DNA of 64,000 nucleotides from Bacteroidales bacterium UBA3297 (GTDB lineage: Bacteria > Bacteroidota > Bacteroidia > Bacteroidales > Paludibacteraceae). How positions within the stretch are numbered: position 1 is the first letter of the stretch; each line of letters starts with the position of its first letter. Positions 30,001-38,667 of the stretch are shown here, piece by piece. The DNA lies in assembly GCA_002362105.1 (NCBI GenBank), contig DETD01000023.1, forward strand, positions 19,186 through 83,185, read 5' to 3'. The position numbers and the translations under genes were made by a program. The notes below the pieces were generated by a model. That model searched no databases. It saw nothing but the letters and a program-made list of their open reading frames with translations, and was not told the origin of the DNA.

Positions 30001-30163
30001 GTTGTTAGGTATCATCTTCGGCACTTACTCTTCAATCTTCATCGCATCTCCTATTGCCCGCTTCATCTTAGGCAAGAAGGCAGAGAAATCGACCAAGGAA
30101 ATTGCAATTGAAGAGAGAATGGCAGCAGAAGAGGCTAAGAAGAACGAGATTTCAAACCTCTAA
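27050..30163 (+). CDS. secDF: Fused protein translocase subunit SecDF
   Basis: A 1037-residue inner-membrane RND-type protein that uses the proton gradient to assist Sec export. The SecD half (about 1-690) starts with a membrane segment and LGLDLKGGMNVVMEV. It carries an acidic, Ala/Asn-rich low-complexity insert (about 263-317), a large periplasmic domain and a six-helix membrane block with GMAVDANVLIYERTREEL. The SecF half (about 690-1037) has PSIDFTGGRNYIVRF and IGYSINDTVVIFDRIREF. The single-chain fusion is usual in Bacteroidota. All Sec-dependent cargo in this window, including T9SS proteins, depends on this first export step. Confidence 0.96.
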   Translation: MQNKGFVKVIATLLALVCIYYLSFSIISHSYESKAEAYAQGSNAKYSAFLDSVSTEPVLGGYFFGYNVKDCRERELSLGLDLKGGMNVVMEVSVPDVLKALAGNQSERPEFVQSIKDANEAQKSSSKQYLELFVEAMKKNCQSNSRLADYFSNSSTKDKIKRSASDEEVIKVLADCIDIAIDNSFNVLRNRIDRFGVIQPNIQRLTGSNRVLIEMPGVKEPERVRKLLQGSANLEFWETSKLPEVFNNIIALNTAMRSEVAGQKLKENNNKEEEKAAADTAKSGNDDLLSQLGANDSASAANAAEAKKAEEENPLFSILQLNVSQQGQPFESPVIGYAQAADTAKISEYFRKGHEKGIIPHTLIASWTIKPVNKGEVYALIAIRNKNGKGKEPKPVLTGDVVTDAQPDFEQNSVNASVSMTMNAEGARKWANITRDNINNCVAIVLDGYVYSYPRVNGEIPGGRSSITGDFTPEEAKDLANVLVSGKMPAPAHIVQEDIVGPSLGQEAITNGFISFLVAFCMILIYMVFYYGKTPGLVADTALIANVVLIFGVLASFKAVLTLPGIAGIVLTLGMAVDANVLIYERTREELRSGKDVKTALSDGYSNSYSAIFDSNLTSILTGIILFYFGTGPIKGFATTLIIGLLSSLFTALLISRLIFEHLLKSEKYNNLTFTTNITKGWFQNVSYDFMKNSKKFLTISGICLLVSVISLATNGLKPSIDFTGGRNYIVRFENPVTPEEIKGLLSNEFEGVSVVTIGSSNQVRISTNYRIEDEGNTVDDEIEAKLYEGLKSKLGEGVSKDQFIHRYVRNNGEVKTAGVDDDSTFGIQSSAKVGATMAHDILEHAAWAVAFALLGIFLYLLLRFRDVAFSVGSIASLVHDTLLIFGVFSLCYKFMPFDMSIDQSFVAAILTVIGYSINDTVVIFDRIREFRKNYPNRNQSEVFNSALGSTLSRTFSTSLSSGIVLIIIFVFGGATIRGFIFAMLLGIIFGTYSSIFIASPIARFILGKKAEKSTKEIAIEERMAAEEAKKNEISNL

Positions 30164-30196
30164 TGTAAATTCAACGAATTACATAAGCTCTTTATA

Positions 30197-30239
30197 AAAT
30201 AAGTCTGGGTTCACTAAGAATCCGGACTTATTTGTTTTT
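30197..30239 (+). terminator. Rho-independent terminator of secDF
   Basis: AAATAAGTCTGG (30197-30208) pairs with CCGGACTTATTT (30222-30233), followed by GTTTTT. Confidence 0.8.
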
Positions 30240-30271
30240 AAGCGCATAGTGCAAACATGTGCAGAATTAAG

Positions 30272-30279
30272 TACTTTTG
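30272..30279 (+). promoter_or_regulatory. -7 box (TACTTTTG) for the PanE-like gene
   Basis: Exact TAnnTTTG match 14 bp before the ATG at 30294, giving a very short leader. Confidence 0.5.
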
Positions 30280-30293
30280 TATAACAATTAAAT

Positions 30294-31232
30294 ATGCGTA
30301 TGAAAAGACTAAGTTACGCTGTTATAGGCACAGGCGCCATAGGAGGATACTACGGAGGACGGTTATCGCTTTCCGGGAAAGACGTCCACTTCCTTTACCA
30401 TAGCGAATACGATTATGTGAAAAAGAACGGGTTGGATGTAAAGTCGGTGAATGGAGACTTCCACCTCAACAACATGCAGGTTTACAACAACACGGCCGAC
30501 ATGCCAAAATGCGATGTCGCCCTGGTTTGTATGAAGACTACACAAAACGACAAACTGCCCCAACTGCTTGCGCCAATCGTTAAAGAAGACACCGTTATAA
30601 TACTAATACAAAACGGATTAGGATACGAGCAGGAACTTGCGAAAGCATTTCCAGCACAAGCCATAGCCGGCGGCATGGCCTTCATCTGCACATCGAGAGT
30701 CAGTCCGGGGCATATTGTGCATGCCGACTATGGCGCACTCACCACCGCCTACCTCGACAACAAGTTCGACCCAGAAACAGCAGAACAAATAAAGGAAGAC
30801 TTCACCAATGCTGGCGTACCCTACACCCAGGGAGACGACCTGAACCAGTTCCGTTGGCGAAAACTGGTTTGGAACATACCCTACAACGGGCTGACCGTAG
30901 CATTACGCACCACAACCGACAAACTTATGCAAAACCCGTCGTCGCGCCAACTCATTACCGACCTGATGGAAGAAACGGTGGCAGGAGCGAGAGCCTGCGG
31001 TGCCAACATAAAGGACGACTTCGTACAAAAAATGCTAGCCAACACCGATAAGATGGAGCCCTATGCGCCAAGTATGCGGCTTGACTACGACAACCACCGG
31101 AAAATGGAGATTCAGGCCATCTACGGGAACCCCATAAAGATGGCAAAAGCAGCCGGCTACCACATGCGGAAGGTGGAAATGCTGGAACAGCAGCTACTCT
31201 TCATCGAGCAGAACGAGTATAGTGCCAAATGA
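30294..31232 (+). CDS. 2-dehydropantoate 2-reductase family protein
   Basis: A 312-residue ketopantoate-reductase-type protein. The N-terminal Rossmann motif is GTGAIGGYYGGRL, followed by ALVCMKTTQNDKL, ILIQNGLGYEQEL, then the catalytic-domain segment FRWRKLVWNIPYNGLT (Lys and Asn positions of PanE) and APSMRLDYDNHRKMEIQAIYGN. If it is PanE, it reduces ketopantoate to pantoate with NADPH, feeding pantothenate and then CoaX. The family has other members with unknown substrates, so no symbol is given. A second ATG at 30300 is also possible. Confidence 0.8.
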   Translation: MRMKRLSYAVIGTGAIGGYYGGRLSLSGKDVHFLYHSEYDYVKKNGLDVKSVNGDFHLNNMQVYNNTADMPKCDVALVCMKTTQNDKLPQLLAPIVKEDTVIILIQNGLGYEQELAKAFPAQAIAGGMAFICTSRVSPGHIVHADYGALTTAYLDNKFDPETAEQIKEDFTNAGVPYTQGDDLNQFRWRKLVWNIPYNGLTVALRTTTDKLMQNPSSRQLITDLMEETVAGARACGANIKDDFVQKMLANTDKMEPYAPSMRLDYDNHRKMEIQAIYGNPIKMAKAAGYHMRKVEMLEQQLLFIEQNEYSAK

Positions 31233-31266
31233 GCACAAAAACAGCCGTTTATTGGTGCTAAATAAT

Positions 31267-31274
31267 TAACTTTG
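31267..31274 (+). promoter_or_regulatory. -7 box (TAACTTTG) for the SPOR/folE operon
   Basis: Exact TAnnTTTG match 22 bp before the ATG at 31296; it rules out the TTG start at 31272 that would lie within it. Confidence 0.55.
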
Positions 31275-31295
31275 CAAAAAAGAAAAAAACAGGCA

Positions 31296-31772
31296 ATGAA
31301 ATTTACAGTAACCCTTATAACTTTACTTGCAGCTTGTTTGACAAGCGCATTCGCCGAGAATATATTCGCTGACCTGAAAACACCAAAGGAAGGACAGGGC
31401 GAAGTGACCATCTCGCAATCGGCCGCAATCAGCAAGATGCTCGACAAGAAAAAAGAGGCCTGGAGCAACAAGAAGCAGCTGACATTCTCGGGCTACCGCG
31501 TCCAAATCTATATGGGTAACCACCAAAAGCAGTCGAAAGACGAGGCCACACAACGAGAAGCCAGCATAAAGGCCCGTTATCCTGAATTATCGACCTACCT
31601 TACCTTTTCATCGCCTTTCTGGCGTTTGAGAGTAGGTGATTTCAGAACCCATGCCGACGCGCTGATTTTGGCAAACAAACTAAAAAGCGAGTTCTACAAA
31701 TGGGAAGGCGACATCTACATCGTCCGCGACAACGAAGTGTTTAACACAGATTTCGAGAAAAATGAGCAATAA
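31296..31772 (+). CDS. SPOR-domain protein
   Basis: A 158-residue exported protein with a signal peptide (LTSAFAE) and a C-terminal SPOR domain (about 70-150; YRVQIYMGNHQKQSKDEA, FWRLRVGDFRTHADALILANKL). SPOR domains bind septal peptidoglycan lacking stem peptides. Bacteroidales commonly carry such a gene just before folE. It overlaps the next gene by 11 bp. The role in division is inferred from the domain. Confidence 0.82.
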   Translation: MKFTVTLITLLAACLTSAFAENIFADLKTPKEGQGEVTISQSAAISKMLDKKKEAWSNKKQLTFSGYRVQIYMGNHQKQSKDEATQREASIKARYPELSTYLTFSSPFWRLRVGDFRTHADALILANKLKSEFYKWEGDIYIVRDNEVFNTDFEKNEQ

Positions 31773-32799
31773 TTGGTTTAAACATACAGGCATAGGCCTT
31801 ATGCTGTTATGCCACACTTTTGCAGCCAATGGCTTGACAAAATATGAAAGCGATTCTTTAGCGAACGAGCAAGCAGTCATCGAGACTGAAGTGGTGAAGA
31901 AAATCGAGATTGAAGAGGTGAAGATGATATTCAACACCCCTACGGCAAGACACACCGCCATCGAAAACTTCGACTATGCTATTGCTTTGCCAAACACTGG
32001 CTACAAACAAAGCAGTTTAGACTTCACCTTCACCAGCATTTTCAAAAACGAAGTTGACGAGGCTACCATTACAATCAGCCAGCACAAAGACAACGCAATT
32101 AATGCAATTACCGGACAGCAGAAGCACGAACTTAATGCGCAGAAAACAGACACATACAGCATCAATGGCGTTATCGCCACGCTCACAAAAGGTATAAACA
32201 AAAGGGGAGATTATGTTCAGACACTAGTTTTAAACACTAGTATTCCATTGACCGTTGAGGCTTCGTGCAACGGCACCGACACCATCAACATCAACAAACT
32301 GGAGCGCAGCCTGCTTTCTATAGTATACACAGGTCCGGTACAAAAAGATAAAAACACCTACAGCACTTCAAAATTCAGCATCGGCAAAGAAGGCTACAAG
32401 GTGGAAAACTCTGGTTTGCAGTTTACCGTACTTACTGAGAGTGGGGACTATATTTCGGAAAAGGAAAATAACATAAAGAACTTCCTTCAGTTGGCAAACA
32501 TCAATTTTGAGGTTGCCAAGAAAAAGCAAAAGAAAGAGGCCGACAAACTAATGAAAAGCTTTTATGAAAAAGACGAGAGCAAAATCATAAAAAGCAAGGC
32601 CATCGATATTAACGGAAAAAGCGGATTTGAATATGACTTGGTAAAAACCGATGACAACAAGAATGTAACAGAAAAGTCGTACGCCATTGTCATATACACC
32701 GAAGACCACTTATTCCTTCTCTACGCAAGCGCCAACCAAAACATTGACGCTAACATGGCAAAATTGAAAAAGATAGCGCAAACCCTAAAAATAAAATAA
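31762..32799 (+). CDS. Secreted protein of unknown function
   Basis: A 345-residue protein with an N-terminal hydrophobic segment (signal peptide about 1-23), then two similar-looking alpha/beta segments: [16 protein letters not shown]..., and [15 protein letters not shown]... through [18 protein letters not shown] Lys-rich helix lies at about 245-275 ([18 protein letters not shown]). I do not recognise the family. It overlaps the SPOR gene by 11 bp and ends 5 bp before folE, so all three are very likely co-transcribed. Confidence 0.6.
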   Translation: MSNNWFKHTGIGLMLLCHTFAANGLTKYESDSLANEQAVIETEVVKKIEIEEVKMIFNTPTARHTAIENFDYAIALPNTGYKQSSLDFTFTSIFKNEVDEATITISQHKDNAINAITGQQKHELNAQKTDTYSINGVIATLTKGINKRGDYVQTLVLNTSIPLTVEASCNGTDTININKLERSLLSIVYTGPVQKDKNTYSTSKFSIGKEGYKVENSGLQFTVLTESGDYISEKENNIKNFLQLANINFEVAKKKQKKEADKLMKSFYEKDESKIIKSKAIDINGKSGFEYDLVKTDDNKNVTEKSYAIVIYTEDHLFLLYASANQNIDANMAKLKKIAQTLKIK

Positions 32800-32804
32800 G
32801 AGGA

Positions 32805-33416
32805 ATGGCAGACGACATACAGATGAAGCCTTGGGACAGGGTTAAATATCCCAACGAAGAAACCACAGAAGCCTTGAAACCCTTCATTAAAAAGGCCATC
32901 AGCCTTTTGGGAGAAGATGTGGAGAGAGAGGGACTTATAAAGACCCCAGAACGCGTTGCAAAGTCGATGCAGTACCTGACCTACGGCTACAAAATAGACC
33001 CGAAAGACGTTCTAAAATCGGCCATATTCAACGAAGACTACAACCAGATGGTAATAGTCAAGGACATTGACTTCTTCTCGCTCTGTGAGCACCATATTCT
33101 GCCATTTTTCGGGAAGGCACACGTGGCCTACATTCCGCAAGGGAAAATCACCGGTCTTAGCAAGATTGCGCGCGTGGTAGAAATACTTTCAAGACGCCTG
33201 CAAATTCAAGAACGACTCACCACCCAGATTAAAGAATGCATCGACGAGGTGCTTCAGCCACAAGGTGTGATGGTAGTGTTGGAAGCGCAGCACATGTGTA
33301 TGCAGATGCGCGGTATTGAAAAAATGCACAGCGTAACCACCACAAGCGACTTTACCGGCGTATTTAACAGCAAAGCAACTCGTGATGAGTTTATGAACCT
33401 GATCGCAAACAAATAG
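32805..33416 (+). CDS. folE: GTP cyclohydrolase I
   Basis: Converts GTP to 7,8-dihydroneopterin triphosphate for folate synthesis. The 203-residue protein has the zinc and active-site motif [43 protein letters not shown] and the second zinc ligand in [11 protein letters not shown]. An AGAGGA sequence precedes the ATG. It is the last gene of the SPOR/unknown/folE operon. Confidence 0.96.
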   Translation: MADDIQMKPWDRVKYPNEETTEALKPFIKKAISLLGEDVEREGLIKTPERVAKSMQYLTYGYKIDPKDVLKSAIFNEDYNQMVIVKDIDFFSLCEHHILPFFGKAHVAYIPQGKITGLSKIARVVEILSRRLQIQERLTTQIKECIDEVLQPQGVMVVLEAQHMCMQMRGIEKMHSVTTTSDFTGVFNSKATRDEFMNLIANK

Positions 33417-33436
33417 GAAAAACAGATATCTAATAG

Positions 33437-33466
33437 AAAGCGTACCTTTTAGGGTACGCTTTTTTA
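33437..33466. terminator. Bidirectional terminator between folE and a convergent gene
   Basis: AAAGCGTACC (33437-33446) pairs with GGTACGCTTT (33453-33462), with T runs on the plus strand; its position also suits the minus-strand gene ending at 33467. Confidence 0.8.
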
Positions 33467-34015
33467 TTAAAATTTGATGTAGATAGAATCTCCTCGCTCT
33501 ACCGTTTCTTGCCTCCTTTTGCCTGCAAAGTGCTTACAATCGGCAATAAAAGCGTCGATATCCGCTTTAGAATACTCGTCAGACAAATAAATTTCAAGAG
33601 AAGTAAAAGCATTCGCTTTCGTTGCCTTGGTGTAAGTATAACGTTCAAACATCATCTCAGAAAGGAGCATCTCTTTAAGAAATTCAAATGCCGATTTATG
33701 GAAAGGAAATTTCTCAAAATTAAAAGAATCTTTCTTTAAGTCTTCAAGCGAAATTCTAAGGGCCTTAGCTATAACAGAATCGAGAGAACCACCTTGCTTA
33801 TATCTATTATTATAAATCAATCCTACAAAATTCAAAAAAGCTTTCTTGTTCTGCTGCACCTCTGGTTTAATCAATATCGTGTCGGACTGATATGCTTCTA
33901 AAAAAGAACATAGAATCAAACTGTCTTTCAAACTTGATTGTTCTGGCACTTTAGCGTTTGCAGCAAACACACAGAAGAAAAGGAACAGAAGCATATTTTT
34001 AATTTTGGAAACCAT
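33467..34015 (-). CDS. Small exported protein of unknown function
   Basis: A 182-residue protein with a signal peptide (LLFLFFCVFAANAK) and a helical, charged mature part; no domain recognised. It ends with GDSIYIKF. It is read convergently with folE and lies after the terminator of the regulator gene at 34093, so it is probably its own unit. A second ATG at residue 8 could also be the start. Confidence 0.55.
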   Translation of the reverse strand: MVSKIKNMLLFLFFCVFAANAKVPEQSSLKDSLILCSFLEAYQSDTILIKPEVQQNKKAFLNFVGLIYNNRYKQGGSLDSVIAKALRISLEDLKKDSFNFEKFPFHKSAFEFLKEMLLSEMMFERYTYTKATKANAFTSLEIYLSDEYSKADIDAFIADCKHFAGKRRQETVERGDSIYIKF

Positions 34016-34041
34016 AAGCGCTGATGTAATAATTCAAAAAT

Positions 34042-34073
34042 AAATTAGGCAGGATTTACATCCTGCCTAATTT
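34042..34073 (-). terminator. Terminator of the NtrC-type regulator gene
   Basis: Perfect 14-bp stem (34042-34055 with 34060-34073) with a 4-base loop; on the minus strand it is followed by TTTATTTTT. Confidence 0.8.
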
Positions 34074-34092
34074 ATTAGTTTGTTTACTTCAT

Positions 34093-35259
34093 TTACAAGA
34101 ATGTAGGAGTAGCGTAAGCCTTAACGTCGTCGACAGTGATAGTGGTACCACAGAGAATAATCAGACGCTCGACCACATTATGCAACTCACGGATATTACC
34201 CGTCCACTTGTACTTTTTCAGTTCCTCAATAGCATCGTCGTTAAACGTTCTAACAGGCACACCCTGCTCGTTACAGATGTTTTCGCAGAAGAAGTTCACC
34301 AGCAAAGGAATGTCTTCCGTACGTTCGCGCAAAGGCGGCACATGAATAGGAATAACACTCAAGCGGTGGTACAAGTCCTCACGGAAATTGCCGTTTTCAA
34401 TTTCCTTTTTCAAGTCTTTGTTAGTAGCGGCCAGCACACGCACGTTCACCTTGATGGCCTTGTCGCCACCAACACGGGTAATTTCGCTTTCTTGAAGCGC
34501 ACGCAACACTTTCGTTTGCGCCGACAGGCTCATATCGCCAATCTCGTCAAGGAAGAGGGTGCCACCGTCAGCCTGCTCAAATTTACCGATATGCTGTTTA
34601 AGGGCCGAAGTAAAAGAACCCTTCTCGTGGCCGAACAATTCGCTTTCGATCAATTCAGGCGGGATAGCCGCACAGTTGACCTCAACGAAAGGACCCTTGT
34701 TGCGGTTACTCAGTTCGAACAATTGACGGGCCACAACCTCCTTACCCGTACCGTTTTCACCCGTGATAAGCACACGCGCATCGGTAGGAGCCACACGCTC
34801 GATAATCTCGCGCAAATGGTTAATAGCAGACGATTCGCCCACCATTTTGTTCGATTTAGCCACCTGCTTCTTCAAGACCTTGGTTTCAACCACCAGGCTG
34901 CTGTGCTGCAACGCATTGCGCGCGCACACAACAAGGCGGTTCAGGTCGAAAGGCTTTTCCAGATAATCGAAAGCGCCCTTCTTCAAGCACTCGACCGCAG
35001 TCTCAATATTTCCATGACCGGAAATCATCACAACCGACACTTCCGGATAGAGTTCCTTAATTTTCTCGAGGACCTCAATACCATCCATTCCCTCCATTTT
35101 AATATCGGAGAAGACGAGGTCGAACTTCTCGTTTTTCAAGCAGTCAAGGCCCTTGAAACCATCTTCAGCACAAGTCACCTTGTGTTGTTCCAGTTCCAAC
35201 GCCTCCTTCATCACATTGCGGATGCTGCGTTCATCGTCAATTACTAAAATCTTAGCCAT
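34093..35259 (-). CDS. NtrC-family response regulator without DNA-binding domain
   Basis: A 388-residue regulator. Receiver domain at about 1-120 with phospho-acceptor D52 (SDIK) and K102. AAA+ sigma-54 interaction domain at about 138-370: Walker A GENGTGKE (167-174), Walker B TLFLDEIGD (234-242), ESELFGHEKGSFTSA, FREDLYHRL and WTGNIRELHNVVERL. The loop that contacts sigma-54, normally GAFTGA, reads GSFTSA (214-219). The protein ends 18 residues after this domain and has no Fis-type helix-turn-helix. It may act from solution or not through classical enhancers. No partner kinase is next to it. The DUF3108 gene lies 40 bp upstream and may be co-transcribed. Confidence 0.88.
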   Translation of the reverse strand: MAKILVIDDERSIRNVMKEALELEQHKVTCAEDGFKGLDCLKNEKFDLVFSDIKMEGMDGIEVLEKIKELYPEVSVVMISGHGNIETAVECLKKGAFDYLEKPFDLNRLVVCARNALQHSSLVVETKVLKKQVAKSNKMVGESSAINHLREIIERVAPTDARVLITGENGTGKEVVARQLFELSNRNKGPFVEVNCAAIPPELIESELFGHEKGSFTSALKQHIGKFEQADGGTLFLDEIGDMSLSAQTKVLRALQESEITRVGGDKAIKVNVRVLAATNKDLKKEIENGNFREDLYHRLSVIPIHVPPLRERTEDIPLLVNFFCENICNEQGVPVRTFNDDAIEELKKYKWTGNIRELHNVVERLIILCGTTITVDDVKAYATPTFL

Positions 35260-35299
35260 AAGAGCAAATGCTGTAGTTTATACTGTTTTGAGTTTTACA

Positions 35300-36115
35300 C
35301 TATTTAATTAAAGAAGTAACGGGATATTTTGAATTAGTGTAGTCGGCCAACATAGCCTTTACACTGCCCACCTTTATCTTGGCCTCAATAAGCAGAGGCA
35401 CATGGTTCATATCGTCGCTGACATATATGACCATATCGTCCTCATTCTTGAACAAGTCGCCAGTAATAAGTTTAGGGACAAACTTCAAAGCCTTGTACTT
35501 CTTACCATTTTTCAACTTCACCGTTGTCTTACCTTTAAAAGTGAGACCCAGATTGTAGATATCGTCATCAAACAACATATTGAAAGGCACCGTCTGGTTG
35601 TAAACCAGCTTGTCGGTATTCAGGTTACGGAAATTGTAACAGCTGAAAATCAAGTCGTTTGTCTTCATGTCGAGCGTAATATGCTTCTCGTCTAACTTTC
35701 TGCGTTTGTAACGGCGCATAAAGGCATCGACATAGTTCTCTTTATCGGTGTAAGTGTATGTAAGCGCAGCAAAATAGTTGTCTTCGTGCTTAACCTCGCG
35801 ATAGAACACAGGGCGCATTTTAGCCGGATTGAGATACGACTCGAACGAATCGCGTATGCAATACATCTTGTCGAATGTCGAGGTAGTAGTACCAGCAACA
35901 AGCAATCCAAGCACCTTTTCATTATTATGAGTGCGTTCCTGCGTTTTAAAGCACACATCACCCGCATGTATCCATACAAAGCCCAAATTATAATAGAGAT
36001 TATAGGTAGCCTTCTCTCCTATTTTAAATACAGGTTCTGTATAGAACTCAGCATCGGCAGCCCAGCCTACTAGCTGGGAAAAAGCCAACAATATTATAAG
36101 AGCAATTTTTTTCAT
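35300..36115 (-). CDS. DUF3108-family exported protein
   Basis: A 271-residue protein with a signal peptide (LVGWAADA). The mature beta-rich domain begins FKIGEKATYNLYYNLGFVWIHAGDV, the usual opening of DUF3108 proteins. The family is periplasmic or outer-membrane associated with no settled function. It lies between lepB (75 bp upstream) and the response regulator (40 bp downstream). Confidence 0.78.
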   Translation of the reverse strand: MKKIALIILLAFSQLVGWAADAEFYTEPVFKIGEKATYNLYYNLGFVWIHAGDVCFKTQERTHNNEKVLGLLVAGTTTSTFDKMYCIRDSFESYLNPAKMRPVFYREVKHEDNYFAALTYTYTDKENYVDAFMRRYKRRKLDEKHITLDMKTNDLIFSCYNFRNLNTDKLVYNQTVPFNMLFDDDIYNLGLTFKGKTTVKLKNGKKYKALKFVPKLITGDLFKNEDDMVIYVSDDMNHVPLLIEAKIKVGSVKAMLADYTNSKYPVTSLIK

Positions 36116-36190
36116 AATTCATGCAATTTCGTTGTATATAACAACAAAGTACAAATAGAGTGCCAAAATTAGGAACAACGCACAAAAACG

Positions 36191-37744
36191 CTATTCGTGT
36201 CCAACTGTTTTAAGCAAGCGGTCGGTACGCAAACTCTTGTACCAAGGTGTGTCTTTATCGAATGAGAGCCAGATAAACAGAGGTTTACCTACTATATGGT
36301 CTTCAGGAACAAACCCCCAGTAACGAGAGTCGGCCGAATTATGGCGGTTATCTCCCATCATCCAATAATAATCCATCTGGAAGGTGTATTCGTCTGTCTT
36401 CACATCGTTAATATAGATGTCGTTTCCCTCAAGCCGCAGCTTATTACCTTCGTAGGCGACAATACAGCGCTCATAAACAGGTAAGTTGTCGACCGTGAGT
36501 TTTAGCGTTCCTCCCTTTTTCGGAATATAGATAGGACCATAATTGTCGCGAGACCAGTGGGTATCGGCCTTCAACGGATAAAGGTCACCCTCGTTATCGA
36601 AAATAGAGCCATCGTCCTTCATCACCTTTTTCACATCGCGGTTGCTTTCAAGAACCGCCTTCATATCAGCAGTAAGCGGAAGGAAGAACACATAGTCGTT
36701 AGGCGTTGCGCCCAAGCGCTGGAACTTAGCAGCCATAGACTCTTGTCCAGGAACATCAATCTCGTTATACGGAATAAAGCGCTGGTCGTCGAGGCTTACT
36801 CCCAGCTGGGAGAGGTAGACCTGCGAGAATGGCACCTTAGAAACAACGTAGTAGTTGAACTGTGTATTCTTCGGATTCTCGATATAGGTTCCATTAATAT
36901 AGACATTGCCATTTTTAATTTCCAGCGTCTCGCCTGGCAAACCAATGCAACGCTTCACATAATTCTCGCGGCGGTCAACAGGTCGGGTTATCACATCTCC
37001 AAATTGTTCCCTGCCAACACTCATCAAAGTTCTGCGTCCTACAGCAGAAATAGAATCTATCCTCTTGTAATACGGCATTTCACGAAGGCGGGCAATCGCC
37101 ACCGAATCATGCCAAATAGCCTGTTTGCCAAGTTGGTAGCAAATGCTATAGTAGTCCGGATTTTCCACCTTGCGGCATACGGTATCGCCAGCAGGGAAAT
37201 TGAAGACCACCACATCGTACCTTTCCACTTCGCCAAGCCCCTTCAAACGACGGTACTTCCACGCAGGAAAGTCGAGGTAAGACTTAGTATTGACAATCGG
37301 CAACGTATTCTGAACCAAAGGGAACGAAAGCGGAGTCATTGGCACACGCGGTCCGTAGCTCAGCTTGCTTACGAACAAATAGTCGCCAACAAGCAACGAC
37401 TTCTCCATAGAAGAAGACGGAATCTTATAATGCTGGAACAAATAAATATGGATCAGGTAAACAGCCACCAAAGCGAATACAATAGCATCGACCCAGCTGG
37501 CAATACATTTGAGGGCAGGGTTATCGCTTTCCTTCCATTTGTCCCAATTAACGAACTTAGAGATATAGAGGTCGAAGAAGAACAAGACGAAAAGGAGAAT
37601 CCACCAATGTCCCATCCAAACCGACAATATTACGCAGACAATCGAACAAATTGAAAATTTCACCTTTTCCAACAAGGAAGAAGCCTTCACACGTTCAGCA
37701 AAGGAAAGTTTGGTCTGTTGTTTCGATGTTAATTTTTCAGTCAT
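36191..37744 (-). CDS. lepB: Signal peptidase I
   Basis: A 517-residue inner-membrane protease that cleaves Sec signal peptides. Membrane segments lie at about 30-62 and 84-104. Catalytic Ser112 is in YKIPSSSMEKSLLVGDYLFV and catalytic Lys264 is in NYVKRCIGLPGE. The conserved last box GDNRHNSADSRYWG is near 480. It is longer than enterobacterial LepB because of inserts between the boxes, as is normal in Bacteroidales. It starts 13 bp after dapB on the same strand, so they form an operon. Confidence 0.94.
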   Translation of the reverse strand: MTEKLTSKQQTKLSFAERVKASSLLEKVKFSICSIVCVILSVWMGHWWILLFVLFFFDLYISKFVNWDKWKESDNPALKCIASWVDAIVFALVAVYLIHIYLFQHYKIPSSSMEKSLLVGDYLFVSKLSYGPRVPMTPLSFPLVQNTLPIVNTKSYLDFPAWKYRRLKGLGEVERYDVVVFNFPAGDTVCRKVENPDYYSICYQLGKQAIWHDSVAIARLREMPYYKRIDSISAVGRRTLMSVGREQFGDVITRPVDRRENYVKRCIGLPGETLEIKNGNVYINGTYIENPKNTQFNYYVVSKVPFSQVYLSQLGVSLDDQRFIPYNEIDVPGQESMAAKFQRLGATPNDYVFFLPLTADMKAVLESNRDVKKVMKDDGSIFDNEGDLYPLKADTHWSRDNYGPIYIPKKGGTLKLTVDNLPVYERCIVAYEGNKLRLEGNDIYINDVKTDEYTFQMDYYWMMGDNRHNSADSRYWGFVPEDHIVGKPLFIWLSFDKDTPWYKSLRTDRLLKTVGHE

Positions 37745-37757
37745 TGCAGGAAGAGAT

Positions 37758-38516
37758 TTACTTTAAGAAGTCTAGCATATCGGTCATACCTAAGAAGCCC
37801 TTCTTTCCTGCAGTAAACTCAGCAGCAAGAACAGCGCCAAGGGCAAAGCCCTCTCTACTTTTCGCATTGTGATCGATAGTGATGATATCGGCCTCACTCT
37901 CATATACGATGGTGTGGATGCCAGGCACCTCGCCACGGCGTATCGAGCTAACCGGCATTTCGTCGGCCTTGCAGTTTTCAGAGCCAGTGACAGTACCGTC
38001 GGGAGCAGTCAGCGTACCCTTCACCCACTTAGACTTGCGGTCGAGATTTTCAACAACGCCCTCAGCTAGAGTAATAGCAGTACCACTTGGCCAGTCGAGT
38101 TTGTGCACGTGGTGCACCTCGCTCATCTTGACGTCGTAATTATTGAAGCCGTTCATAATCTTAGCCAAATACTTGCTAACCGCATTGAAGATATTTACTC
38201 CAATGCTGTAGTTTGAAGACCAGAACAAAGTACCATTACTTGCCACCATATCTTTCTTCACATCCTCCATCTGGTCGGCCCAGCCAGTAGTACCGCATAC
38301 GACAGGAACACCGGCAGCAAAGCACTTGCGCACGTTTGCAGGAGCAACCTTGGGGATAGAAAATTCAATAGCCACATCAGCACTCTTAAATGCGGCCGAT
38401 TCAAAGTCTTGTTGGTTGTCGATGTCTATAATAGAAACAATTTCGTGTCCACGAGATTTAGCAATACCCTCAATGATTTTGCCCATCTTTCCATAACCTA
38501 CAAGTGCTATCTTCAT
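37758..38516 (-). CDS. dapB: 4-Hydroxy-tetrahydrodipicolinate reductase
   Basis: Reduces the DapA product to tetrahydrodipicolinate, the substrate of Ddh at 10861. The 252-residue protein has an N-terminal Rossmann motif (KIALVGYGKMGKII), VCGTTGW, SSNYSIGVNIF and the catalytic-loop segment SEVHHVHKLDWPSGTA. It is first in a dapB-lepB operon, a common Bacteroidales arrangement, with a promoter box about 35 bp upstream. Confidence 0.95.
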   Translation of the reverse strand: MKIALVGYGKMGKIIEGIAKSRGHEIVSIIDIDNQQDFESAAFKSADVAIEFSIPKVAPANVRKCFAAGVPVVCGTTGWADQMEDVKKDMVASNGTLFWSSNYSIGVNIFNAVSKYLAKIMNGFNNYDVKMSEVHHVHKLDWPSGTAITLAEGVVENLDRKSKWVKGTLTAPDGTVTGSENCKADEMPVSSIRRGEVPGIHTIVYESEADIITIDHNAKSREGFALGAVLAAEFTAGKKGFLGMTDMLDFLK

Positions 38517-38550
38517 AATTCTATATTATTTTCAATTTTATTTTAATCTA

Positions 38551-38558
38551 CAAATATA
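38551..38558 (-). promoter_or_regulatory. -7 box (TATATTTG) for dapB-lepB
   Basis: Exact TAnnTTTG match on the minus strand, leaving a leader of about 30 nt. Confidence 0.55.
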
Positions 38559-38614
38559 CATAAAATATCGGCCATTTACGCTTTTTAAGTCTGCAATGCG
38601 AAAAAAATGGAAAC

Positions 38615-38647
38615 AAAAAAGCCGGAAAACTAGAAGTTCTCCGGCTT
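38615..38647 (-). terminator. Terminator of the lipoprotein gene at 38668
   Basis: AAGCCGGA (38619-38626) pairs with TCCGGCTT (38640-38647), partly extended inward; a T run follows on the minus strand. Confidence 0.75.
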
Positions 38648-38667
38648 AAAGCGTTATTTTCAAAAAA

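Noticed and set aside
34180..35247. Plus-strand open frame opposite the response regulator
   Set aside because: Antisense to an unmistakable AAA+ regulator; composition is Arg/His-rich without domains.
36557..37654. Plus-strand open frame opposite lepB
   Set aside because: Antisense shadow; lepB has all catalytic boxes.
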